Source: Elmis aenea | Taxonomy: Eukaryota; Arthropoda; Insecta; Coleoptera; Elmidae | DNA: 64,000 nt | Direction of reading: 5' to 3' | Assembly: GCA_947652605.1 (NCBI GenBank) | Contig: OX393579.1 | Coordinates: 24,015,674-24,079,673, forward strand | Part shown: positions 48,471 to 59,224 of the stretch, piece after piece | Position numbering within the stretch: the first letter of the stretch is position 1 | Layout of the letters: each line of letters begins with the position of its first letter | The notes under the pieces: generated by a model | Told to the model about the DNA's origin: nothing | Databases searched by the model: none | What the model saw: the letters and a program-made list of their open reading frames with translations, nothing else | Position numbers and translations under genes: made by a program

Positions 48471-50066
48471 CTTCTCTATATTGTTTTTTGAAGTTTTTGT
48501 TGGTTCAATAGTTACTTGGGAATCATAATGTGTTTTTGTTCAATTATTTTTTCGCACCTAAAATATGTTGCTTTATTTCGTTTCTATTGGGCCACAACAT
48601 TTTTTCCCTGAATACCTATATTTTTCATCCTAGATTTTCTACGTTTCCCATGTATTTATTTTTTAATTTACGTTTGATGTGAAAACGCTACTAGTTAAAG
48701 GAAATCGTGCAATAAAAGAAAATTCAATCGCAACCTTCGCCCTAATATGGATAATAATTGTCGAAATCATCTAAGGCGATGGCAAGTTAAAATTGTCGTC
48801 GTGTAAGATCCGTAACGCATGAAATAAATGAAATTGCTGTCCTAGCAGCTGCTGCAAGCGATCATCCTTGAATTTCGGATAAATTTCATGAGGTTTTTCA
48901 GTAGTTCAATTATTGGCTGTGCCACAACGAATATTTGCCGAATTTCCATGGCTACGCTCCCAGATTTATGCATTTTAAAAAATATTGCGATAACAATAGT
49001 TTAGTTTTTATTGCGTATAAATGAATTCACTCAATGTCGATAAAAAGTTAATTTAAAAAATTGTGCTGAAACGCAAACTTATATGAGTTTGCAGTCTTAA
49101 ACGAGGTTTCAGATGTGGAGAAAATTTTGTGACTCTTTTTTTATTAGTCTTAAAAAATCGTATTTTCATATTTGCATGTGTTGTGTTTTTGCGTTTGGTT
49201 TAAAGGTTTGCAATAAAAATACCAGATTTAGGGAGTACATTTTTTTATTTTGAATCAAAGAAAGGCAAACTAGTAGATTGCTACGATAAAGAAAACGTTA
49301 TAATAATTTTACGCTATTTTACATTGTAGTTGGTAACTTTTTTATTTTAGTGATTTATTATATTTGTCTGAAATATGAAATTTCTCATTTGAGCCGATTA
49401 TATCTACTAAGCTGACATATAAATTTATGTAATACCTTCGTTTCTGCAGTCGCAACTTAAAATAATTTACTATGAAAATCCATATTAAAAGAGAAATATT
49501 TATGTCAAAAATTACAGTTATTGCAAGTAACTCGCCCAATTGTTATTTATTAGTTAAATCGTTCGCTTGCGTTTTGTGGATTTATAAGTTCAAAAAATAA
49601 CTTGATATCGAGCCAAACAATAGCTTTCCTTTAATATCGTGTTAATTCCCTATGTATTTTATTTTAGCTACTGTGTCACCCGTATCCTTGACAATATTTA
49701 TTACTATATTTTTGTAGTTTTCGTTGTTACGCCAAGCTCTTATCTTTAACAGCGAAACGAATGTTCTGTCGTTGCGCTTATTTCATTTTCAAAACGCCAA
49801 GATGTTAGATAGTTGCAATCTCAAACTTCTGTGATTACTTAAGTACACAAACCTATAACTGAATTGCTATTATATTTATCGGTTTATTTAAATATAAGTT
49901 TTTTTTTTAAATATTTTTATAGCGAAATATAACACTGTTTCCTGTAATAAATACATTCGTAAGATTTCTCGTTTAAGTGCGTTTGGGGTAGGGAAATATA
50001 TATTACGGTTATAGGTCGTTTCTTGTTTAAAAGCAATTCACTATAAAAAGTTTATCCTTGTTTCAG
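48471..50066. other. Intronic DNA up to the CAMTA acceptor
   Basis: AT-rich. The last 20 bases form the pyrimidine tract and TTTCAG of the splice acceptor. No second exon was recognised. Confidence 0.5.
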
Positions 50067-50134
50067 GAAATCGCTGCTATTCTCATCAGCTTTGATCGTC
50101 ATACGGAATGGCAGAGCAAGGAGGTCAAGATCAG
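50067..50134 (+). CDS. CAMTA: CAMTA internal exon, first part of CG-1 domain
   Basis: This exon encodes 22 residues plus two bases of a 23rd codon. It reads EIAAILISFDRHTEW and then a Lys/Glu-rich stretch ending in Ile and a split Arg. That matches the N-terminal part of the CG-1 DNA-binding domain of calmodulin-binding transcription activators, nuclear factors with CG-1, TIG, ankyrin and IQ regions. A pyrimidine-rich tract and TTTCAG precede it, and GTAAGC follows. It ends in phase 2, and the first base of the exon at 61842 completes the Arg codon. The exon is too short to show as an open frame with its own start. From memory of the family, the same exon boundary occurs in vertebrate CAMTA genes. 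In flies CAMTA is known for shutting down the photoreceptor light response. I am very sure of the family; the role in this species is inferred. Confidence 0.92.
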
Positions 50135-51020
50135 GTAAGCTTTTTTAGTGTTAGACGATCCTTGTAAAATTGCCGGGAAAGAACCGTAACGCAGTCATTC
50201 GCTGGAAAAAGTTTAAATGAAGTCTTACCCGAAATTCCCCTGGAATTTAAAGAATACTGCTAGTAGATTCTTAAAGGCATTGAATACAAATAAAATTTTA
50301 TTTTATAAACTTCGGTAATGTTTTTCTTTTACGAGGGACCAAATTTAACAAGTCTGCAGGGTAAAAAAGAAATTAAATCAATATCTACAGGGCGTGTATA
50401 ACTTAGTACGTGGAATAGTTTCTATGTATATACCCTTATTCTTTGCATAATTCTAATTCGAAAATATCCTAGCAAAAATGTTGACCGAAGAATTGCTAGG
50501 CAGGTTATTAATGTCTGAAATTTACATTTTTTTAGAACTTAATAGTTTTCTTAGCTGGCAGTCATAGTCAAGAACATTTTTGCAAAACCATTGTTCTGCA
50601 ATTCAGAAACTTACTGATATGAATTTAATTTTTGTACGTTTTTTAAATACTTTTTTTGTCCCAACCGTAGACATTTTAGCATTACTTTATTGACACATGT
50701 CAAATAATTCAAGTCTGGTGTCATATTATGTACTATGTATTTCATATATTATGTAATATTACCTAAATTGCTAGTACTTGCAATTTTGTGTGATATATGT
50801 ACATGACCTGAACAGAAGACTGAAGAGAACAAAGCCGCATGAGTTAGTTTAATTGTTCAAAAAGCAGAGTACAGTGCGAAAAGTATAGTGCCGTGTGCGA
50901 ATTAGCAGAAACTCAAGAACACCAATGGGTGAACTTTAGAATTTAAGTTTTTAGTCTTAAGATCTGAGAAATAAATTAATGGTTGGTCTCTATAGACCAG
51001 TTTTAATATTTAAGCCAACT
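50135..51020. other. Intronic DNA downstream of the first CG-1 exon
   Basis: Starts with the donor GTAAGC; no repeats or exons noted. Confidence 0.5.
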
Positions 51021-51705
51021 ATGGTTGCCATCTAAAATAAGAAAGTTAGGTGTAATATATCAATATTTGTATGAGTAAAAAAAAAAATTGAACATCACCA
51101 TCTTATTAAGGACCAAAAACCATGCAAAAAATATTGTGAAAGTTTTTTTCTATCTTTACGTTTAAGCGAGATATTTAACATTTTTGAAAAGAGCCAAAAA
51201 TGGTGTTGGCTATATTTTGAGTAGATATCAAAAATGTTAAATATCTCGCTTAAACGAAGAGATACAGAAAAACATTAGTAACATTTTTTACTCATATCAA
51301 TACCGATATATTACACCTAACTTTTTTATTTTAAATGCTTTTCAAAAATACATAATTTGCTTATGGTTGCCATTTGAAATAAGAAAGTTAGGTGTAATAT
51401 ATCGGTATTGATATGAGTAAAAAAACAATTGAACATCGCTATCTTATTAAGGACAAAAAATCATGCCAAAAATGTCTTCAAAGTTTTCCTCTATCTTTTC
51501 GTTTAAGCGAGATATTTAACATTTTTGAAAAGTGCCATAAATCGGTTTTTGGCTATATTTCAAAAATTAAAAAAGATATCAAAAATCTGTTTACGGCAAT
51601 GACTTTCTCTCGAAAAAAGGAATCGAAACTACGTACTTAGTTTTTTTCTATCTCTGATAATAACCGAAATACCCTCTATGGGCATCGAAAACAGGCCACC
51701 CTGTA
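51021..51705. repeat. Three-arm derivative of a fold-back element
   Basis: A block starting TATGGTTGCCAT and AATAAGAAAGTTAGGTGTAA occurs at 51021-51200, inverted at about 51205-51345, and again directly at 51362-51530. The third copy continues to a full right end, GGCCACCCTGTA. This looks like a fold-back whose arm was duplicated or that recombined with a second copy. Confidence 0.75.
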
Positions 51706-51911
51706 CATCCTCTCTTTTTAATGCGGCGATTGGAACACATACAGCTAATATAACATACATGGGATTGGACAACGTAAAAAGGGCGTGTTATAGTCACGTC
51801 ATTTTTTGGCAGTTTAAAAATATGACCATTTCACGCGCTTTTCACGTTGTCAAATCCAATGGATATTAGCTGTCTACGGTCAAATCGCCGGATTAAAAAG
51901 AGAGAATGTAT
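51706..51911. mobile_element. Small MITE with CTCTCTTTTTAAT ends
   Basis: ATCCTCTCTTTTTAATGCGG at the left is mirrored by an inverted copy with AATGTA at the right, about 28 bp each. CAGCTAATAT is inverted inside as ATATTAGCTG. It abuts the preceding element at its CTGTA end. Confidence 0.7.
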
Positions 51912-52001
51912 ATCTGTACCGAAACCCTATGTTACAGAAAATTGCAAGTATCTACAAATCTACATATTAGCAATATAGGTATTACGTATATGGGTGTCAG
52001 C

Positions 52002-52809
52002 TAGGGATTGCAATCACGGGATTCGGGATCCCGGGATCCCGGTCGCCTTTTGGTCTCGAAAATCCCGGAATTTTAAATGTAGAATCCCGGGATTTTCGGG
52101 ATTTAAAAAATGTAACTATAAGTACATTATTTTGTAAAAAAAATTGCTCATAGTTGGTATCTACTCAACGTGAATAAGTTGAACGATGCAATTTTGCAAG
52201 TTTAAGCTTGTTTACGTTGCCGCTCGCCGTCTTATGTATGATAACAAGATTTAAAAAAATTCTTGTACTAAGATAATAATCATCCTAATTTCTTTTATTT
52301 TTGTTACTTATAAAACAGTCTATTTTTTAAATTTTTAGTGAATTAAAGTTGTGCTTTGTTTGAGTTTTTAACAGTTTCAGCAAATTTATGTTTATGTAAT
52401 TAAGTATTCTTATGTATAATAAGTTTAATTTCATTTATTTAAAGGTTATATCTAATAATTCGATTATTTCTATAATAATAAAACATAATAGGTACGGTAG
52501 GCAAATATACATATTTTTCAATTATTATTAACATCTTTGCACCTATGATATAATTAAAACAAATTAACAGAAATTATAGAGGAAACAAATTAAATAAAAA
52601 GTTAATAAAAATAATTGGTAATTACTAAATTATTCAATAATTATGTAAATCATTTGTAATCAAAAAATATATATACACTGCATTAGCTTCTGTTTTTAAG
52701 CAAATACTTCACATTATATATAATCCCGGGATCCCGGGATCCCGGGATTAAAACATCTTCAATCCCGAAATCCCGGGATCGTAAAATTTGATCGGGATTG
52801 CAATCCCTA
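52002..52809. mobile_element. hAT-like MITE with GGGATCCC palindromes
   Basis: The ends TAGGGATTGCAATC and GATTGCAATCCCTA are perfect inverted repeats. Both subterminal regions repeat CCCGGGATCCCGGGAT-type palindromes, while the centre is very AT-rich. The layout matches the other two hAT MITE families here. I could not read a clean 8-bp target duplication. Confidence 0.8.
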
Positions 52810-53393
52810 GCTCAGCAGACCTTATCAAAGGGGGGGGGGAGGCAAGAGGGGCAAATGCTCCGGGCCTCACAGTTTTAGGGGCCTCAATTTTTAACTTGAC
52901 CTATAATAAAAAAATACATAATATTTTTGTAGTTGAAATAACAGTTTTATAATATATATCATCGAACGACTATTAACATTTTATATTTTTCGCTCATAGA
53001 TTATAATTTTGAAGGGCCTCAAAAACATTGTTTGCCTCGCATTTAATACTTTGGGTGTCACATTACGACTTATTAATAATTGTTCGTTTGTTGTCTTGTG
53101 ATGTAGTATGGAGTTTAAATTTTGCATTAAAATTAGCAACATAAAGGACACTTGCAATACTATTTTTGACGTTAGATAATAATTTCTTCCGAGGGTTGAC
53201 CAAACCCAAGACAACATTTTTGTGCTAAGATTTCCTACTAGAGTTGAGTCGGAAAACAAGGTTTAAAAATCGATGTTCACGCTAATGAAGTCGTACGATT
53301 TTTTTATGTTTTAGTAATTTCATATTTTCATGCATTCTCTCGGAAATGAAATGTAGTTTAAACAGTGTACATATGGAACATTATTAGTTAAAC
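52810..53393. other. Intronic DNA with a GGGCCTC motif cluster
   Basis: A run of G near 52830 is followed by GGGCAAATGCTCCGGGCCTC and another GGGGCCTC. A GAAGGGCCTC and TTGCCTCGCATTTAA occur about 170 bp further on. It may be the remains of another DNA transposon, but the ends were not found. Confidence 0.35.
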
Positions 53394-53589
53394 CAGCAGT
53401 TCATAATCTTTGGCCTTTTGCGGTCCCTGTTCAATTACATTTGAAAGCTGCGAAGCAGTTTTTTTAATAATTCGGACTGGAAATTGCTTTTAGGAACTAT
53501 TTAGAGGTAATAAAGATTTTAATAAATTAGTGGGCCAGCTTAAACAATAACAATAATTAGCTCCAAAAATATTCTAAACACATGATTTA

Positions 53590-54601
53590 CCGGGTGTAAA
53601 TGAAGTGTGGTACACCCCCTTTGTTTTCTTTAGTTTTGATTTTAGATAAATCAAATTTTAGACATGATATGTGCAAAAAACCTTTTTTGAGCACATGCAC
53701 ACAATGGTTTTACTTCCGGTTTCTCCGGAAATGACCCCAACTTTGTTATTTTAAACGGAACACCCTGTATATTTTTACATTTTCGGAACGAGGAAGCGAT
53801 TTTGTATACAACTGCTCTATTTTGGTTAATTTTTATAACCTCAAATAAATTTTAAACCAAAATGTAATTTTTTATTAAGTTTTAATTTAATGACTGTAAT
53901 TATTTTTCTACCACCGCAATGACATACAAACACGTAAACAAGCATTTGTTTGTTTCTACAGCGATCTTCCATAGCACCTTTGTTTTTGTGTTGAATGGTT
54001 TGTTTTGTTGCAGTTATGCACAGTGTACTACGATTAACAGGATCTCTTAATAAATCTTTATAATAATTTAAAGTTTTTGAAGCAGGCTCTTCATAAAAAT
54101 ACAAGTTATTGGTATCGATGGATTCGTTAGAAGATGCTCCATCTAAATAACCGCTTATACCACCATAGTTTCATTTAAAAAAATTGAGTTTTTGTTAAAA
54201 AACCGATTTCGCAACCTTCAAAGCCACTTAAAGTAACCTAAATATCAATTAAAATTTACGAAAACGTTTTTTGGACAATTGTTGACATAATAAAATTCAA
54301 TTTATGCAGATCACGGCACACTTAATAAGAAAATAAATTTTATTTTAAAAATTATTTGAAGTTATAAAAATTAACCAAAATAGTGCAGATGTATCCAAAA
54401 TCGCTTTCTCTTTTCAAAAATGTAAAAATATACAGGGTGTTCCCTTTAAGATAACAAAGTTTACGGAGAAACCGAAAGTGAAAAAATTGTGTGCACGTGC
54501 TCAAAAAACCAGTTTTTTGCACACTTCATACGTCTAATTTCATTAATCTAAAATCAAAACTAGAGAAAAAAGCGGGTGTACCACACTTCATTTACACCCG
54601 G
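53590..54601. mobile_element. Fold-back element with CCGGGTGTAAATGAAG ends
   Basis: The left CCGGGTGTAAATGAAGTGTG is exactly mirrored at the right, and TA flanks both sides. Arms of about 280 bp contain inner CACCCTGTA/TACAGGGTG motifs and a GCACATG/CATGTGC-like block. The loop holds an open frame on the reverse strand. Confidence 0.9.
53841..54174 (-). CDS. Unidentified open frame in fold-back loop
   Basis: An open frame of about 110 codons, with an ATG at 54104, runs through the loop and stops in the inner arm. It contains YFYEEPASKTLNYYKDLLRD and later a Cys-His-Cys-Gly-Gly. It looks more protein-like than the chance frames around it, being less Phe/Leu/Ile-dominated with varied charged residues. 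I do not recognise a family. It could be a remnant of the parent element's own gene or a captured host exon. Truncation at both ends is likely. Confidence 0.3.
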
Positions 54602-55215
54602 TATGTGGTAAAAAAATTTCTTTTTCAAAAATGTTTCATAAAAAAATATCAAGTGTCGTATTGTGTAAAGTGTTTTTATTGGATTTTACTAGCTCGAAGT
54701 TAGTTATTAAACGTTATACACTCGTGTGTCCCTTACAGTTTCTTTATTGTTCATCACGTTCGATAGTAATTTATGAAGTAATTTACATTTTGATGGATGT
54801 TCTTAAGTTCTTATTCCAAGCATCTTTTTGCCAATCTCATCGACAGATAAATACGCATAAACGCATCATTTATTTAAATTCTTTATTGAAGGTGATTAAG
54901 CCTATACCTTTGTTTGGCGTATTTAGTTTTATAAAATTATCCTGATATAAAAATGAGCATAAAACGTAGAATCGTTACAAACTGTTTGGCTTTATTTACC
55001 GTACCTTAAAAAGTCCTAAATTTTCTTGACTGTGCTCAAACGTTCGATGATTTTACATGTAAATATTTGAACCTAAATAGGTTGCGATATTACCTTAATT
55101 TATTATAATTTAAGCAAATTAAATAAAAGTCATGATAATTAATTATTAAATGGTTCAAAAAATGCTTTTGGGCCACCTCGATGCGAATCCGTGAACCTCA
55201 AGTTAAGAACTGCTG

Positions 55216-55647
55216 ACTTAAAGTATATGCAAAGTACATGCTCACAGTTATACAACAATACAGTTTACAGTTTGTGTTTTGGGGGTGCTTCGCGAGAAAT
55301 TGTATTGTTATCCTTTAAAGTATCACTTGTAAAGTACTGGCACTAGTAATAGAATAAACCCTCAGGGAGTTGGGTCAGGTGCTTTTCAGTTCAGTGGTAA
55401 TTGTGATTATCTAAATGTAGCTATTCGAAACCTTTGGCATTAATGTATAGCTTATTTGATACATATTCAAGTGAACGCAATTTTGCAGTTACATTTGCTC
55501 GGAAAGTTGTCTGTGGAAAATTTTAATAATGCGGAAATGTTATTATTAGAATTTAGATACATGCCTGAAACTTCCCTGAATAATGTGAATTAATTTAAAG
55601 GTTAAAAGGTTACAGGTAATACCTCATAATACAAGAGCTCTAGAGCA
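55216..55647. other. Intronic DNA, nothing recognised
   Basis: No repeats or coding signals noted. Confidence 0.45.
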
Positions 55648-56012
55648 ATGTTTACCATAGTGTGGTACGTGTACCCCTGGGGGTACGCGAAAGGGTTTCT
55701 AGAGGTACACGGCAGAATTTTTTATTCAACTTAAGTTTTTTTTAGCTGTAGAAAACAATTCATATGAGAATGGTGTACTGTAAAAATACACAAATATTTA
55801 TTTACTAGTGTGTAATTAATAAATCAAAAGCATATAGGTACATGCATTAGGTATATTAGCGCTAGTCTAGTTAGATAAAATTGTTGAGTAATATTTAAAA
55901 CTATCTCAAACTAGTCTTATCTATGACCGACAGGAATACGCTGGTAAGACCATCTCGTACCCCTTTTGAGAGTTAGTCTTACCGGCGTACCCCTCTAGGC
56001 CGAAGATAGGAC
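55648..56012. mobile_element. Probable hAT-like MITE relic with GTACCC motifs
   Basis: The left end CAATGTTTACCATAGTGTGG is followed by GTACGTGTACCCCTGGGGGT. The right part contains CTCGTACCCC and GCGTACCCCTC. Similar ends with GTACCCCTGGGGGTAC are known from hAT-type MITEs in several animals. The right terminus is not clear. Confidence 0.4.
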
Positions 56013-56022
56013 TAGTTGCTTA

Positions 56023-56262
56023 TACCGGGTGTTTCTTTTTTCCATGTGGCACTATTGCTACCTCCGTAAATAATGAAAAATCAAGGTTTGTTAAATGGGA
56101 CAAAATTAAAATATTTAGGAGTCGATTTTGGGCAAGATATTGTTTTGTTTAAAAATTCCATGGCTTACGTGAAGTAACAAAAAATTTTAAACTGAAATAT
56201 CTCGGCTATCGTTGCTAATATACAAAAATGCCAGAGAAAAAAATTTACTAGATTTTGTTTGC
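56023..56262. mobile_element. Fragment of another fold-back terminus
   Basis: TACCGGGTGTTTCTTTTTTC after TA is a terminus of the same general type. Its sequence contains AAATCAAGGTTTGTTAAATG and an ATCTCGGCTATC box, like the arms of its relatives. The younger element starting two bases later is probably inserted into it. Confidence 0.5.
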
Positions 56263-56264
56263 TA

Positions 56265-58471
56265 TACAGGGTGTCCAGTTTAAAATGAAGTACATGGGGA
56301 TCTCGGAAACCGTTAGAAATACAAAATCGGTTAAATGGGGAAAAAGTTGCGCAATTACATGCGTAACAATAATCCACTTTTACATTTTCAATAATTCATA
56401 CTGTTACGTAGTACCACCATGAAAACGAAAAATGTGCATTTTCTTAAAACCTCCATATTACCTTTGTTTGAAAAGATTTTTGCGCCAAATTTTTAGGATC
56501 GGGGAAGTAACCAATAAGGATTTCAAAAATGACATTAAAAATATTCTAGGCCTACTATGTTTCGCGCGGCCATAGCCAACTTTTGTTTTTCTTATGGACG
56601 CCATATTGGATTTTTGTATTTTTGAAATCTCCATAAAAAATGCTTTTCAACCATGTAAGACATCGGTATGTTTAACCTAGGGAAAATATGAAAATTTGCA
56701 AAATTAAGGTTTTACCACAGTAGGCCTTGGTATCTCTTTGAAAATTAATTTAAATTTTACTTGTTAACACTAAAATAAACGAAGGAGTGGTATGACACAT
56801 TTATTAAATTAAATACAAGAACAGCGAAAAAAGTTAGGTGCTTAAGTATTATTAACGAAGCATGTGTTTAAAGATGCCACCGTTCTCTTGTAGGCACATT
56901 GTACATCGTTTTAGAACTGCCTCACAGGATTGTCTTATCATGTTCGGTGTCATTCCATTTACCGCTTCTTCAACTGCCTGACGTAGTTCTTCTACAGTTT
57001 CGTAGGATTTTGAGTACACCTGATCTTTTAAGTAACCCCAAACAAAAAAATCAAGGGGGGTGAGGTCCGGCGATCTAGCAGGCCACCTTGTTGGCCCCCG
57101 GTTTCCTATCCAGTTATCATGGTATTCATTATTTAAAAAGTCTAACAATATTCGCATTATGTGCAGGCGCACCATCTTGCTGGAAAATTAGATTTTGTAA
57201 AGTAGCAAGCGAAAGTTCGGTAATTCATTCTGCTACATTAGTTTGTAAAAGGTTTAAATATCGCACAGAATTAAGGTTTTCATCGTAGAAAAATGAGCCA
57301 ACGATGTGGGTACCAACAACACCTATCCAAACATTGAATCCCCATTTAATCTGTTGTCTTAATCCACGAAATATTTGAGGATTTTCATCAGACCAAAAAA
57401 CTGTTTTCTTACGATTAAATAATCCACAATTAGTAAATCGGCTTTCGTCCGACCACAAGATTTTCATAGTAAAGTTTGGAATTTCATAATGTTTTCTGAT
57501 GAACCATCGACAAAATTCCATTCTTCTTATCTGATCACCGTTTTAAAGTCCTTGACAGGGGCGTTCACGATAGGGATGATACTTACAACGTTTTAAAATT
57601 GTACCGGCAGTTGATCGAGCGACACCTATTGTGTTCTCTATCTCACGTAAAGACGTACGTGGATTGTCAATTACCGCTTGCAGAACCAAATTTTCTTTAT
57701 TTTCCTCGGTGCGCCGATTTCTTTTCGACTTAACAAAGCTTCCGTTATTTATTAAGTTATCACTTAATCGCCGAAACATGCTTCTACCTGGCTGACATCT
57801 TTCCGGGTATTTATTGAAATACATTTCTGCAGCCATAATATCATTTCTCCTACAGAGAATAAAGCACTCCAACATTTCATATTTATGCTTATTTGAAAAA
57901 CGATCCATTGAAAACTCGGAAATCACTTATTTGTTAGCACTACAGAAAAATATGTATTATTTGACAGTTGTTAGAAATAGTCGTTGCAATTGTTTAATCA
58001 CGACACCAAGGCCTACTGTGGTGAAACCTTAATTTTGCAAATTTTCATATTTTCCCTAGGTTAAACATACCGATGTTTTACATGATTGAAAAGCATTTTT
58101 TATGGAGATTTCAAAAATGCAAAAATCCAATATGGCGTCCATAAGAAAAACAAAAGTTGGCTATGGCCGCGCGAAACATAGTAGGCCTAGAATATTTTTA
58201 ATGTCATTTTTTAAATCCTTATTGGTTACTTCCCCGATCCTAAAAATTTGGCGCAAAAATCTTTTCAAACAAAGGTAATATGGAGGTTTTAAGAAAATGC
58301 ACATTTTTCGTTTTCATGGTGGTACTACGTAACAGTATGAATTATTGAAAATGTAAAAGTGGATTATTGTTACGCATGTAATTGCGCAACTTTTTCCCCA
58401 TTTAACCGATTTTGTATTTCTAACGGTTTCCGAGATCCCCATGTACTTCATTTTAAACTGGACACCCTGTA
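56265..58471 (-). mobile_element. Mariner/Tc1-type transposon with 467-bp terminal inverted repeats
   Basis: It starts TACAGGGTGTCCAGTTTAAA and ends in the exact inverse, with TA on both sides. The repeats at 56265-56731 and 58005-58471 are equal in length and nearly identical, differing at only a few positions by eye, so the insertion is young. The unique centre holds one transposase gene on the reverse strand, opposite to CAMTA. This is the only element here with a near-complete transposase, and its arms share blocks with the fold-back at 47515. Confidence 0.93.
56852..57908 (-). pseudogene. Mariner/Tc1-type (IS630 superfamily) transposase, broken
   Basis: The frame covers about 350 codons, a normal length for this superfamily. 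The N-terminus is DUF4817-like, with Met-Leu-Glu-Cys-Phe-Ile and Tyr-Phe-Asn-Lys-Tyr-Pro-Glu-Arg. A second helix-turn-helix contains Arg-Glu-Ile-Glu-Asn. Catalytic aspartates are seen in ILWSDESRF, FQQDGAPAHN and RWPARSPDLTPLDFF, with about 36 residues between the second and third, then a Gly-Tyr-Leu-Lys-Asp-Gln-Val-Tyr tail. Two in-frame stops (57543-57545 and 57225-57227) and one single-base shift near 57150-57160 break it. I chose the ATG at 57908 because the longer frame to 57926 starts with GTG. A small helix-forming segment after the stops is intact, so it is recently dead. Confidence 0.9.
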
Positions 58472-59224
58472 TAACGGGGATAGCCAAATTTTTATTTATA
58501 AATTTCCTTTCGAGATTTAATAGTTAAAAGACATGTTCGGTGGCGTAACTGTATTTTAAATGATTCCTAGACACATATTAAATTTAATTTTAACAAAATA
58601 AAAATTGGAAGAACAAAACACTTAATTAAATTCCAAACACCATCAAAGGAACCAACGTTGTCACCGTTTTATGATTTATGTGGGTTTTTTCTTACACGTT
58701 ATCAAACCCCATCTATAAAAGTGTCGCCATGTGTCACTCTATTTTACTTTTAAATTAAAAATGTGTCCAAGATATTACCACTCTAAAATTTTATTTGTTT
58801 ATAGAAGTAACTTGGAAATTTGGTATATTATTAAATGGCAATAAGCAACATAAAATGGTATAAAATTTAATATAAAAGTATGTTTTTATAAAGTTCTTGT
58901 TTCTTACAATTTATTATTTCCGTTTTATTCGTCGGCGCCATATTGGCACAGTTATTCTTCATTCCTAAATTTTAACCCAAAAATCGTAATCAGCACCCCA
59001 GAAAACCTATAGATATCGACTTTGAGCCGAGCTTTATTATATATGACAAAAATGGTCCGCCATATTGAAGCCGCCATCTTGAATTTTGATTGTAGAAAAG
59101 TGTTAAAGTGCATTGTCACGGAGACCATGTATGCATGCAAAATTCCAAGTCAATCAAATATGTAAAAGTGGATCAAATTGAGTTGCAAGATTTTACCTTA
59201 GCACACTAACAAACATGTAAAGTT
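58472..59224. other. Intronic DNA, nothing recognised
   Basis: CCATATTG and GCCGCCATCTTG occur near 59.05 kb; otherwise ordinary AT-rich sequence. Confidence 0.45.

Larger units (their letters stand above)
1..50066 (+). other. CAMTA: Probable giant CAMTA intron upstream of the CG-1 exons
   Basis: No coding exon is recognisable here apart from transposon remnants. The preceding CG-1 exon should encode a short Trp-Asn-Thr-Asn-Glu stretch before a GT donor. I looked by eye for TGGAA(T/C)AC contexts and found none that fit, so it probably lies further upstream. Short non-coding first exons would be invisible to this reading. The acceptor at the end has a pyrimidine tract and TTTCAG. Confidence 0.6.
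53394..55215. mobile_element. Old hAT-like element interrupted by a fold-back
   Basis: The left end CAGCAGTTCATAATCTTTGG and the inverted right end CAGCAGTTCTTAACTTGAGG match. The flanking 8-mers AGTTAAAC and ACTTAAAG agree at six positions, consistent with an aged hAT target duplication. Most of its length is the nested element at 53590-54601. No hAT transposase was recognised. Confidence 0.55.

Noticed and set aside
50101..50140. ATACGGAATGGCAG read as a new start codon of CAMTA
   Set aside because: The ATG there is out of frame with the CG-1 reading; the exon is internal, with an acceptor before it.
52002..52809. An 8-bp hAT target duplication for the GGGATCCC element
   Set aside because: The flanks GTGTCAGC and GCTCAGCA do not match convincingly at a fixed boundary, so I do not claim it.
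57814..58032. Forward frame over the 5' end of the transposase
   Set aside because: Antisense shadow of the transposase gene and terminal repeat.
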